Shown here one piece after another: positions 45,231 to 52,853 of a stretch of 64,000 bases of DNA. The stretch spans positions 1,674,001 through 1,738,000 of the forward strand of contig NZ_LT670848.1 in assembly GCF_900142975.1 (NCBI RefSeq), given 5' to 3'. Position 1 is the first letter of the stretch. Every line of letters starts with the position of its first letter. Below the pieces are notes generated by a model. That model was given only the letters and a program-made list of their open reading frames with translations. It searched no databases and was not told the origin of the DNA. This DNA comes from Salegentibacter salegens. Its GTDB lineage: Bacteria > Bacteroidota > Bacteroidia > Flavobacteriales > Flavobacteriaceae. Made by a program: the position numbers and the translations under genes.

Positions 45231-46010
45231 ATGTTACAGCCTATTTTTGAATTATTACAACAAGGCCATCCCGATGCTTTGAAGATTATCTATACCAGAT
45301 ACCACAGAAGAATCTATTGGTTAGGGAAGCAATTGATAAAGGATGAATTTGTCATAGAAAACATCCTTCAGGATACTTTCTTAAAACTATGGGAGAATAG
45401 GGAAGGGATTGAACACCCGGAACATATTTACTTTTTCCTTCGTTATGTGATGAAAAGGGATTGTACCTTTTATTATTGTCGCCCCCGGCATAATTTTTAC
45501 CGGGGCATAGGCAGGTTAGAATATTACGAGGACTACCAGGAATATATGCACGGCTATGATCCGGAAGAAAAAGATGAGCATCTAATGATGCAGGAAGCCA
45601 ACCAGAAAGCTTTCGATCGGATTCAGAATGTCCTCCCTTTGCTTAGTAGTGAAAGAAAACGACTTATTGAACTCTGTTTAAATTACGGTTTTCAGTATAA
45701 GGCCATTGCCCAGACAATGGGAACCAGCATCACCAAAACCAGTACCGAAGTAAAAAGCGCCATTAATGATATTAAAAATATCATTAACAAAGGGAGTTCG
45801 CTCGAAGCTAAACCACAACCGATGTTGGCGGTAAAGATCCAGGGTACTATGACCTGGGAACAGGAAAAGGTGTTACAGCTGCGTACAGAAAAGCAATATT
45901 CATTTGCGGCTATTGCCAAAGAACTGAACCTTTCCAAAAAGGAAGTGCACAAGGAATTTATGGCTGCCTATAAACTGACACAGCTTAATTACGAACAACA
46001 ATCAGCTTAG
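45231..46010 (+). CDS. ECF-like sigma factor linked to dead Cas12f
   Basis: 259 residues, longer than usual ECF sigma factors (~170-200). Region 2 (~14-80) is seen in YTRYHRRIYWLGKQLIKDEF and QDTFLKLWENREGIEHPEHI; region 4 (~130-185) in LLSSERKRLIELCLNYGFQY and KAIAQTMGTSITKTSTEVKS. A C-terminal extension (~205-255) holds another helix-turn-helix-like block, WEQEKVLQLRTEKQYSFAAI and AKELNLSKKEVHKEF. No FecR-type anti-sigma gene adjoins it. The stop is two bases before the dCas12f ATG, so the two are translationally coupled. It should recruit RNA polymerase core; in this context promoter choice may come from the Cas12f-guide complex. Confidence 0.88.
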   Translation: MLQPIFELLQQGHPDALKIIYTRYHRRIYWLGKQLIKDEFVIENILQDTFLKLWENREGIEHPEHIYFFLRYVMKRDCTFYYCRPRHNFYRGIGRLEYYEDYQEYMHGYDPEEKDEHLMMQEANQKAFDRIQNVLPLLSSERKRLIELCLNYGFQYKAIAQTMGTSITKTSTEVKSAINDIKNIINKGSSLEAKPQPMLAVKIQGTMTWEQEKVLQLRTEKQYSFAAIAKELNLSKKEVHKEFMAAYKLTQLNYEQQSA

Positions 46011-46012
46011 TC

Positions 46013-47113
46013 ATGGGAAAAGATACCATAAAACTCACCCGAAAGATCCAGCTACAGGTGGACGCCCCTACCAAAGAAGAAAAAAAGGAGGCTTATGATG
46101 CCCTGTATCGCTGGCAAAACCGAAGTTTCAGGGCGGCCAACCTTATTGTTTCCCACCTCTACGTGCAGGAAAGGATCAAGGAATTCTTTTATTTATCGGA
46201 AGGAATAAAATATAAGTTAGCGGATGAAAAAAAAGCTGAAGACGGCATACTCAATCGTTCAAAAATCAACTGTACCTACCGGGTGGTTTCCGATCGTTTT
46301 AAAGGGGAAATTCCTACCAACATTTTAGCCAACCTGAACTATAATATAATCAATAACTTTCGTAACAACTTGCTGGAATATAGGAGCGGAGAACGTTCCC
46401 TGGCAAATTTCAGAAGGGATATCGCTTTTCCGTTTGGACCAATATGTATTCTAGGCTTCACTTTTAAAGAGGAAAAAAAAGCCTTTTGTTTTCGTTTGTT
46501 TTCCATCCCCTTTAAAACGTATCTAGGGAAAGATTACACGGATAAACGACGGTTACTGGAACAAGTAGTAGCCGGCAAAATCAAGCTATGTACCTCTAAA
46601 ATTCAACTGAAAGGTCAAAAAATTTATTGGTTGGCCGTATTTGAAATTGAAAAAGAAAAGCATAAACTAAAACCGGAAGTTATTGCAGAAGCTTCTTTAT
46701 CTATTGAGCATCCTATTATAGTGAAATCCGGAAAGAAAACCCTTAGTATTGGCAGTCGAGAAGAGTTTCTATATAGAAGGCTAGCCATACAGGCTGCTCG
46801 CAAAAGGGCACAAAGCGGAGCCACCTATTGCAGACCGGGAAAAGGTCGTAAACGCAAAACAAAAGCTGTGGGAGGATTCCACGAACAGGAAAAAAACTAT
46901 GTAAGTAACCGCTTGCATGTATACAGCCGAAGGCTAATTGATTTTTGCATTAAAAATCAAGCGGGGACACTCATTTTGTTAAACCAGGAAGATAAAATGG
47001 AAATTGCCAAAAAAGAAGACGGATTTCTTTTAAGGAATTGGAATTATTACGAACTGATGACAAAAATAAAATACAAGGCCAAGAAAGCCGGAATTGAACT
47101 TATAGTAGGTTAA
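46013..47113 (+). CDS. Nuclease-dead, C-terminally truncated Cas12f homologue
   Basis: 366 residues. The N-terminal part follows Cas12f/TnpB order, including SLANFRRDIAFPFG and LEQVVAGKIKLCTSKIQLKG, then YWLAVFEIEKE before the RuvC domain. The RuvC-I site reads EASLSIEHPI (~225) where active proteins have VDLGI, so the Asp is gone. RuvC-II reads TLILLNQED (~320) where an I-x-x-E-D-L type Glu is expected. The protein stops at NWNYYELMTKIKYKAKKAGI-E-L, exactly before the zinc finger (CxxC) and the RuvC-III Asp of normal relatives. All three catalytic residues are therefore missing. Expected role: RNA-guided DNA binding without cleavage, in partnership with the sigma factor. The gene end overlaps the guide scaffold repeat. 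Confidence 0.88.
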   Translation: MGKDTIKLTRKIQLQVDAPTKEEKKEAYDALYRWQNRSFRAANLIVSHLYVQERIKEFFYLSEGIKYKLADEKKAEDGILNRSKINCTYRVVSDRFKGEIPTNILANLNYNIINNFRNNLLEYRSGERSLANFRRDIAFPFGPICILGFTFKEEKKAFCFRLFSIPFKTYLGKDYTDKRRLLEQVVAGKIKLCTSKIQLKGQKIYWLAVFEIEKEKHKLKPEVIAEASLSIEHPIIVKSGKKTLSIGSREEFLYRRLAIQAARKRAQSGATYCRPGKGRKRKTKAVGGFHEQEKNYVSNRLHVYSRRLIDFCIKNQAGTLILLNQEDKMEIAKKEDGFLLRNWNYYELMTKIKYKAKKAGIELIVG

Positions 47114-47217
47114 ATTCAATGATGAGGGTGCTTGTACACCCGTAAGGTGAGGTCCCTAATAGCACTCACTAAATGCACGCAGCATATACAACCCTTCCCT
47201 TTAAGATTAGAGGAGCT
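47040..47217 (+). ncRNA. Guide RNA unit 1 (153-bp scaffold unit plus guide 1)
   Basis: The 153-bp unit (47040-47192) contains the last 74 bases of the dCas12f gene and 79 non-coding bases. Hairpins: CACC-CGTAA-GGTG (47137-47149) and ATGC-(5)-GCAT (47173-47185), then ATACAAC. The next 25 bases, up to the second unit, form guide 1, beginning CCTTCCCTTTAAGATTAGAG. As in omega RNAs of TnpB, the scaffold abuts and probably overlaps the protein gene's 3' end. No terminator is seen before unit 2, so processing may occur. Confidence 0.75.
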
Positions 47218-47395
47218 GGAATTATCACGAACTGTTGACCAAAATAAAATACAAGGCCGAGAAAGCCAGTATTGAACTTATAGTAGATTAAATTCAATGA
47301 TGAGGGTACTTGTACACCCGTAAGGTGAGGTCTTGAATAACGCTCACTAAATGCACGAAGCATATACAACGGCGTGGGCTTTCTTATTTTAATTG
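47218..47395 (+). ncRNA. Guide RNA unit 2 (153-bp scaffold unit plus guide 2)
   Basis: The unit 47218-47370 repeats 47040-47192 at a 178-bp spacing with about 19 differences; both hairpins and the ending GCATATACAAC are kept. Guide 2 starts GGCGTGGGCTTTCTTATTTT and shares nothing with guide 1. Thus the scaffold is conserved and the sequence after it is free, the layout expected of guide RNAs. Confidence 0.75.
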
Positions 47396-47473
47396 CACGA
47401 ATTGGATTCAGCTCACATCAACTGTTAAAAAGTTTTTAGACTAGGAATAGAATTATTTAGAAGAATAAAATTT

Positions 47474-47562
47474 GGTATTTATACACCTTCGAGGTGTTCT
47501 TTTATTTAGCTTCTCTGAATGCATAGGCATATCGAAGCGTGAATTCTTTTAATTGGAAAAAA
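47474..47562 (+). ncRNA. Diverged third guide RNA
   Basis: GGTATTTATACACC matches GGTACTTGTACACC of unit 2 at 12 of 14 positions. The hairpin ACACC-TTCGA-GGTGT keeps the stem with a different loop, and ATGC-ATAG-GCAT lies at the same distance (36 versus 37 bases), followed by AT and five bases. The guide would begin CGTGAATTCTTTTAATTGGA at 47538. The rest is strongly diverged, so this copy is old. Confidence 0.55.
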
Positions 47563-47613
47563 GCTATTCCAAAGAACAATTGCTAAAGGGAGTGTTAGCT
47601 CAACTCTGTCTGC

Positions 47614-47645
47614 TTCTTCTCCCGGGGGTACCCCCGGGAGAAGAA
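47614..47645. terminator. 32-bp perfect palindrome inside the IS end
   Basis: TTCTTCTCCCGGGGGT and its exact complement, GC-rich in the middle, with AT-rich sides. It directly follows the transposase stop and probably ends that transcript or blocks read-through from the guide RNA side. Confidence 0.65.
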
Positions 47646-47649
47646 AATT

Positions 47650-48888
47650 TTAGTTTTTCGTTTCATTGGTGGCTAAGTCCAACTCTAGCCGACCTTCAAA
47701 TTTAATAGCTAATTGTTGAACTACCAAACCCCAGTTCTGCAGTGGGGCGTTCCATTTCTTTTCAATTCTTCTGGTAGCTAGGTAAACCAGCTTCAATAGT
47801 GCCATATCATTGGTAAAAGCGCCTTTGGTCTTGGTTACTTTTCTTACCTGCCGGTGAAAAGCCTCTACGGCATTTGTGGTGTATATGAGTTTTCTAATGG
47901 GTGCGGTATATTCAAAATAAGCACTCAATCGGTCCCAGTTATCATTCCAGGAACGGATCACTATGGGATATCTTTTGCCCCATTTTTCTTCCAGATCCAG
48001 TAAAGCCGATTCAGCCTGGTCTTTGGTGTCAGCCTTGTACACCAGTTTAAGGTCTTTCATAAAATCTTTTTGATCCTTACTGGCCACATACTTCATACTA
48101 TTGCGGATCTGGTGGACAATACATAGCTGAATATCAGTCTTGGGATAAACAGAATGAATGGCTTCACTAAAGCCCGTAAGATTATCCGTACAGGCAATCA
48201 GAATATCTTTTAAGCCACGGTTGTTTAATTGGGTCAGCACCTGAAGCCAAAAATTGGCCCCTTCACTTTCCGAGATATACATACCCAGCACTTCCTTTCT
48301 TCCAGCTTTATTTATTCCTAAAATATTATACAAGGCCTTGTGCTTTACTTTGCCTTCTTCGCGTACCTTGAAGTGCATCGCGTCGAGCCATAGGATGCAA
48401 TATACCGGCTCCAAGGGGCGATCCTGCCATTCCTTAACCTTGGGAATCACCCGGTCCGTAATATCACTTAGAACGTGTGTGGATATCTTGGAATCATACA
48501 TTTCCTCTATATGAGCTGAGATATCCCGCAGGCTATTGCCCATCCCGTACATGCCTATAATCTGCTTTTCTAAATTATCGGCCAGGATACGCTGGCGTTT
48601 CGCTACGATCTCCGGCTCAAAGGTACTGTTACGATCCTGGGGCGTGTTAATGGTGACGTCCCCTTGGCTGCTCTTTAGGGTCTTTTTGCCTTTGCCATTA
48701 CGCTTATTACCTGCTTTTGAGCCTTTTTCTTCATCGGAAAGGTGCGAAGACATTTCTGCTTCCAGGGCCTCTTCCATAAACTCCCTAAGCATTGGAGCAA
48801 AAGCGCCGTTTTTGCCGGTTAGGGATTCTCCTGATAAAAATTGTTTTAATGCTTTTTCCTTTAATTCCTTAATCTCTTCTTGTGTCAT
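47650..48888 (-). CDS. IS256-family (Mutator-type) transposase
   Basis: 412 residues, normal length. DDE residues lie in LWLDAMHFKVREEGK (D1), ACTDNLTGFSEAI (D2) and TTNAVEAFHRQVRKVTK (E). The conserved QLCIVHQIRNSMKYV C/H block is present. The frame is intact, so the element may be active. It cuts and pastes or copies the IS using the 24-bp ends. Confidence 0.95.
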   Translation of the reverse strand: MTQEEIKELKEKALKQFLSGESLTGKNGAFAPMLREFMEEALEAEMSSHLSDEEKGSKAGNKRNGKGKKTLKSSQGDVTINTPQDRNSTFEPEIVAKRQRILADNLEKQIIGMYGMGNSLRDISAHIEEMYDSKISTHVLSDITDRVIPKVKEWQDRPLEPVYCILWLDAMHFKVREEGKVKHKALYNILGINKAGRKEVLGMYISESEGANFWLQVLTQLNNRGLKDILIACTDNLTGFSEAIHSVYPKTDIQLCIVHQIRNSMKYVASKDQKDFMKDLKLVYKADTKDQAESALLDLEEKWGKRYPIVIRSWNDNWDRLSAYFEYTAPIRKLIYTTNAVEAFHRQVRKVTKTKGAFTNDMALLKLVYLATRRIEKKWNAPLQNWGLVVQQLAIKFEGRLELDLATNETKN

Positions 48889-48974
48889 AATCTAGTCTAA
48901 AAATTTTAATTTAATTTTCAAAGTCTAGACAGACTTGAGATTACACCCTCTTGCTAAAATTCAATCGGTGATTT

Positions 48975-49973
48975 TTAGTCAATTTTATTTATACGTTTAT
49001 TTAATTGATTTAACTTATCAATTAAATCCTCGAATGGTTCAGTTTTACCATAGAACATACTTTCCTCCATTGCAGAATAATCCCTTTTGTATTCTTCCAT
49101 AATACTTTCTGGTGGCGTGAATTTTAAGGTTTCATAATTATGTTTAGAATAATCTACCCAAGAAATTTTGGTGAGCTTACTTCGGTGATCAACAATTGTA
49201 GTGTACAAATCTTTGTCTTCTAAAGCTTGATCTAAGTATTTTGTTTCCATTAATTTAGAAATATCATATAAATGTCTTGTCATACGAGCACTTCTTATTT
49301 TTCGATCTTTTGGTTTTTGAAATTCTTCGTGAAGCAAGAACATTTTTTCTAATAGCGTTCGAGATGGAAGAACCGTAGGAATTTCGATTTTATCACCACT
49401 AAATTTTTGATCTGGATAAACCATACTAATTAAAGATTTTAATTCTCTCAACTCATAAGGTTCGATCAAGGATCTTGAACTAATTTCGATCAATATTCTG
49501 GGATGAAGGTATTCCTGCTTTTCTACTAGCGACTTATACCGTAATTCAATTGCTAGCGGATCAGTATCTGACTCTTCGAATTCTGTAATGCTTATTTCAA
49601 ATTCTTTCACACCCTGTTTTAACAAGGCTTCATTCAATTGTTCTTCAAACTTTTCACTTACATATTTACAGGATGCTTTTCTTAATTTTTTTACTTGAGT
49701 TCTACTTAAATCTCCTTCAAAACCAAAAAATGATCTATCGATTGCTAAATCAATATCTTCTGAAAACCTTTCAATTATACTCCACGCCTTGCTTAATGAA
49801 GTTCCACCTTTAAAAACCAAATAGTCTTTTAATTCAGTGCTAAAAATTGCTTTCAAAGCAATCATTACCCATAGATCTTTTTCGATAGCCACAGGGAGTA
49901 AACCTTTTTTCGAACTAACTTGATCTATAATTAATTTTCGATCCTTTTCACTCAGATTAAACCATTCTTCCAT
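48975..49973 (-). CDS. AbiEii-type nucleotidyltransferase toxin
   Basis: 332 residues with the AbiEii/AbiGii nucleotidyltransferase motif: KGGTSLSKAWSIIERFSEDIDLAID (G-S then D-x-D near residues 60-82). The N-terminal KDLWVMIALKAIF helix is typical. Family toxins block growth by modifying tRNA ends or similar targets and give phage abortive infection. The ATG follows immediately after the antitoxin stop. The IS256 element inserted 24 bp past its stop. Confidence 0.88.
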   Translation of the reverse strand: MEEWFNLSEKDRKLIIDQVSSKKGLLPVAIEKDLWVMIALKAIFSTELKDYLVFKGGTSLSKAWSIIERFSEDIDLAIDRSFFGFEGDLSRTQVKKLRKASCKYVSEKFEEQLNEALLKQGVKEFEISITEFEESDTDPLAIELRYKSLVEKQEYLHPRILIEISSRSLIEPYELRELKSLISMVYPDQKFSGDKIEIPTVLPSRTLLEKMFLLHEEFQKPKDRKIRSARMTRHLYDISKLMETKYLDQALEDKDLYTTIVDHRSKLTKISWVDYSKHNYETLKFTPPESIMEEYKRDYSAMEESMFYGKTEPFEDLIDKLNQLNKRINKID

Positions 49974-50585
49974 TTATTCATCGCTATTTTCAACAGACTC
50001 CTTAATTATCTGATTGATCCATACCGGCACTAATTGAATGTCTTTTTGGATCACCTCAGAGTCAACTTGTTTTAATACTTCTTTTATTTTTTCTTTGACT
50101 TTAGGTGTAATGTTTTCCTTACCTAATTGTTTCAATGCCTGTATTATAAGAATGATCTTATCGCTTTTTACTGAAAATATTTTGGGAGAAGCTGTTTTAA
50201 ATTTAATACTACCATTATTAATCTTGATTGATCGGGAAGAGCCATCGGTTAGATAGACTATGTTCATAGGTACTTGAGTTGAAAGACCGAGTTTATTAAG
50301 GGCTTGATTTCCTGTAGGAATTATCCGAGCCTTATCTCTTTTTGCAATAGCTAATGCAATCTCTTCTGTTGTAGGTATTAATTCACCTAAAATAGGATGT
50401 TTTTTAGGATATAAATAAATTCCATGAGCTAGTCTTGTCAAAAACCCATCTTCTTCTAATCTATTTAAGGCTTGTCTAATAGCTGTAGAGGAACCTAATT
50501 TAGTAAAGTCAGACGGGAAAAAAATTTTTCCTCTCTTATAATTACTAATCTTATTTTTCACTCTATTTTCAATGGATTCAGGCAT
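49974..50585 (-). CDS. AbiEi-type antitoxin (DUF6088 family)
   Basis: 203 residues. A winged-helix N terminus (GKIFFPSDFTKLGSSTAIRQ, ALNRLEEDGFLTRLAHGIYL) with the family's YPKKHPILGELIPTTEEIA, then an antitoxin domain (IPTGNQALNKLGLSTQVP, IVYLTDGSSRSIKI). It should repress its own promoter and neutralise the adjacent toxin; stop and ATG abut. Confidence 0.85.
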   Translation of the reverse strand: MPESIENRVKNKISNYKRGKIFFPSDFTKLGSSTAIRQALNRLEEDGFLTRLAHGIYLYPKKHPILGELIPTTEEIALAIAKRDKARIIPTGNQALNKLGLSTQVPMNIVYLTDGSSRSIKINNGSIKFKTASPKIFSVKSDKIILIIQALKQLGKENITPKVKEKIKEVLKQVDSEVIQKDIQLVPVWINQIIKESVENSDE

Positions 50586-50669
50586 TTTTTATGTAAAATT
50601 CTGTCACAAATATCTTAAAAATTTGTGACAAAATAACTATTAAAGATGAGTAATTTAAATTGAAGAAAT

Positions 50670-50716
50670 GTAAAGGGCAGTTAAAAAGTGTTTCACACTT
50701 TTTAACTGCCCTTTAC
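50670..50716. repeat. 21-bp perfect hairpin upstream of abiEi
   Basis: GTAAAGGGCAGTTAAAAAGT-G pairs perfectly with its complement around the loop TTTCA. It lies 85 bp before the AbiEi start. It could be a bidirectional terminator or part of a small mobile element. Confidence 0.7.
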
Positions 50717-50729
50717 TATCTTGTTTATT

Positions 50730-50782
50730 GCTTACACCTTGTAATCTTTTTAGCGATTTCATCGCGATTACAAGGTGTAAGC
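50730..50782. repeat. Second palindrome with an inner hairpin
   Basis: GCTTACACCTTGTAATC (50730-50746) pairs perfectly with GATTACAAGGTGTAAGC (50766-50782). Between them GCGAT-TTC-ATCGC forms a smaller stem. Only 13 bp separate it from the preceding hairpin. Confidence 0.7.
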
Positions 50783-51041
50783 GAAGTTAGTTGTTTTTTT
50801 CAACAAAAGCAACCTTAAAATTACAGTCTTATTAAAAGATTTCCTAAATCGAATGGGGTTCACAAATACCGATGGCGAAAAGCTTACTACTTATATTCCC
50901 ACTACCCATCAACACAACCTTTACATGGGAAATGGTATCTGTAGCCGGGTATTTACTTATACAAAAACTGGAAATTATAAAGTAAGGTTTACCTTTGAAA
51001 GCCACTTTGTAGGAGAAAAAACCTTGGAGCTTTTAAATTGA
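50783..51041 (+). pseudogene. 3' fragment of an unknown gene
   Basis: An open frame without a good start reads FFNKSNLKITVLLKDFLNRM and continues GFTNTDGEKLTTYIPTTHQH through RVFTYTKTGNYKVRFTFESH to a stop after EKTLELLN. The end looks like a beta-sandwich domain. ATG at 50853 would give 62 residues. It is probably the tail of a larger protein cut by the palindromic DNA upstream. Confidence 0.4.
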
Positions 51042-51121
51042 ATTTTTTTAATTGTTCAGCTTTTTACTTTTAATAAAGGTTAGAAGAAAAAGCTTATCCT
51101 TCTATTCGTATACGGATGATT

Positions 51122-51530
51122 AGCGAAATATTTTAATACCCGTTCAGCCCATTGCCACTACATTTCGCAAAAGCTTCATTCCGGGAAAAGCGCCTCTCTA
51201 TAAAGATCTTGGACACCATCGAAGAAATTGCGACTTCCTTTACGCTAACCCGATGAAAAATCGGAACGCTTCATTTCCGTTCGAAATTTTTCGATGAAGT
51301 CCGCTAAATTGAACTCCAAATCATAGTCCTTCCTTCATAACAAAGTGGTGGTGTTTCCTAAACCATATCGAAATATCATCCTTAATCCCCTCCCCTTTTT
51401 AGGATGCAAATAAAAACATCCTTTCCTGAACAGCGGCATAAAGCCGCTTCAGCTTTGCCTACTCTTTCTATACGCTTTACCAGGCCAGAATGTTGTAAAA
51501 CTAAAGCATCGAAAAAGGTAATGTGACGGC
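51122..51530. repeat. ~400-bp direct repeat, copy 1
   Basis: Begins near TTTTAATACCCGTTCAGCCC and ends near GCATCGAAAAAGGTAATGTG. By eye ~85% identical to 53088-53493 throughout, including AAGATCTTGGACACCATC and GCGGCATAAAGCCGCTTC. All frames carry stops in both copies. Origin not recognised. Confidence 0.75.
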
Positions 51531-51543
51531 AACGTCACCATTT

Positions 51544-51590
51544 AAAAAGGGAGTTTGAACTTTAATAATTAAAGTCAAAACTCCCTTTTT
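51544..51590 (-). terminator. Two-tier terminator hairpin
   Basis: AAAAAGGGAGTTT and AAACTCCCTTTTT (13 bp) with an inner ACTTTAAT/ATTAAAGT stem. It lies 64 bp past the stop of the DUF4382 lipoprotein gene on the - strand. Confidence 0.75.
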
Positions 51591-51653
51591 ATTTACACAC
51601 TTAATGAGATAGTGTCTAATAAGTATTTATTAAACTTTTATAAATAAAATTAT

Positions 51654-52592
51654 TTATAAATCTAATATACCTTTAAAAGTAACTTCAAGGTTTACTGTAG
51701 TATTAGCATCTACAGAAACTCCATTGAGGTTAAGCCCGCCAATAGCTTCAGCCCTGATTAAACCAGAAAATTCTAATTTCCCATCCTGATCATCGTCTGA
51801 ATAGGAAGCAAAATACATCTCGTAGTCACCTTCTTCCAGAAAATGTATTTCAAAATCACCATTAGATTCTGAAACTACCGAACTACTTACAGCATTATTA
51901 AACCTTACCCCCTGGTCACCATCCTTTTCTGATTCATTAAACTCACCTTTCCTATATGCATAAGCAATTACTGTTTCAGCATTAGCATCAGAACTATTTT
52001 CAACATTACCTTCAATTACCCCAACATTAGAAGTATTTACCGCCCTTAAACTTTTTTGAAGTGAACCATCAGATACAAATGTATACTGATCACCCTCTTG
52101 TTTAATGCTTTTTCTAAGATCAAAATCAAGTACAATATCATTTGGCCCATCCTCTTTGATCTCAACTTGATCGTTAAGCTGAATCTGAGTAACACCTGAA
52201 AGTTCTTGTTTTGTACCACTTTTAGTAACTAAATAGTTCCCAGGAGCATTATTGTCATCATCGGAATCTGCTAACACCAATTCTATACTTGAAGTTGTTC
52301 CAGCATCTAGATTCAATTTTCCCAACATTTCTGTACTTCCGTTAGTTAAGCTACTAATTTCGATTGTAGATTTCTGGAAACCTTCAATAGCTTTACCGTT
52401 TAATTTAACTTCTGATACCGTGATAAAAACAGCTTCAACATTAGCCTGATCAACTGGTGAGTCAGTAATATAAACTGAAGTTTCTTCACCAGTATTGTTA
52501 TCTGGGTTGTCAATACTATCATCTTCTGAACAAGAAGCAAATAATACAACTCCTAATACTAAAGCCAATTTGTTTAAATTCTTTTTTAACAT
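51654..52592 (-). CDS. DUF4382 lipoprotein
   Basis: 312 residues with a lipoprotein signal ending LFASCSEDDS. The DUF4382 domain (~35-175) begins SVYITDSPVDQANVEAVFIT and VSEVKLNG, a transthyretin-like beta fold; a second beta domain (~190-305, VGVIEGNVENSSDANAETVI) resembles a carboxypeptidase-regulatory sandwich. Surface lipoprotein of unknown role. It stands alone, flanked by the two ~400-bp repeats. Confidence 0.85.
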   Translation of the reverse strand: MLKKNLNKLALVLGVVLFASCSEDDSIDNPDNNTGEETSVYITDSPVDQANVEAVFITVSEVKLNGKAIEGFQKSTIEISSLTNGSTEMLGKLNLDAGTTSSIELVLADSDDDNNAPGNYLVTKSGTKQELSGVTQIQLNDQVEIKEDGPNDIVLDFDLRKSIKQEGDQYTFVSDGSLQKSLRAVNTSNVGVIEGNVENSSDANAETVIAYAYRKGEFNESEKDGDQGVRFNNAVSSSVVSESNGDFEIHFLEEGDYEMYFASYSDDDQDGKLEFSGLIRAEAIGGLNLNGVSVDANTTVNLEVTFKGILDL

Positions 52593-52820
52593 AGTTTAAT
52601 CATTTAATTATTAATTCAATTTGAAGCGCGGTAGCTTAGACTTTTTGACTACCAATTTTCGTAGGCATTAACGCACGAAACGATCCAAAATTTCTTAATT
52701 TTTTATTAAAAGCATTAACCACGCTATATTACCCTGATAAATAGATTTTGGCGTTTAAGAACTAATCTCCATCATTCAAAATTTGAAGAAATGCATAAGA
52801 CTAATAAAATCATTGTTAAA

Positions 52821-52853
52821 ATATTCTACAACAATTGTAGAATATTGTAGAAT
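52821..52853. promoter_or_regulatory. Triple TTGTAGAAT motif, candidate operator
   Basis: ATTCTACAA-CAA-TTGTAGAAT is a perfect inverted repeat (52823-52843), and a third TTGTAGAAT follows at 52845-52853. It lies ~230 bp upstream of the DUF4382 gene. Confidence 0.4.

Larger units (their letters stand above)
47588..48950 (-). mobile_element. IS256-family insertion sequence
   Basis: 1363 bp with 24-bp imperfect inverted ends (19 of 24 match): GGGAGTGTTAGCTCAACTCT on the left and GAGGGTGTAATCTCAAGTCT on the right (read inwards). Identical 8-bp target duplications TTGCTAAA flank it at 47580-47587 and 48951-48958, so insertion is fairly recent. It holds one intact transposase gene and lies between the third guide RNA and the AbiEii toxin gene without breaking either. 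Confidence 0.95.

Noticed and set aside
45231..46010. Reading the sigma gene as a FecR-controlled PUL sigma factor
   Set aside because: There is no anti-sigma gene or SusC beside it; the FecR gene in the window lies 17 kb away on the other strand with its own operon.
46013..47113. Reading the gene as an ordinary IS200/IS605 tnpB
   Set aside because: No TnpA gene or element ends are seen, catalytic residues are missing, and a sigma factor gene is coupled to it.
48254..48895. Long + strand frames inside the transposase
   Set aside because: They are antisense shadows of the intact IS256 transposase.
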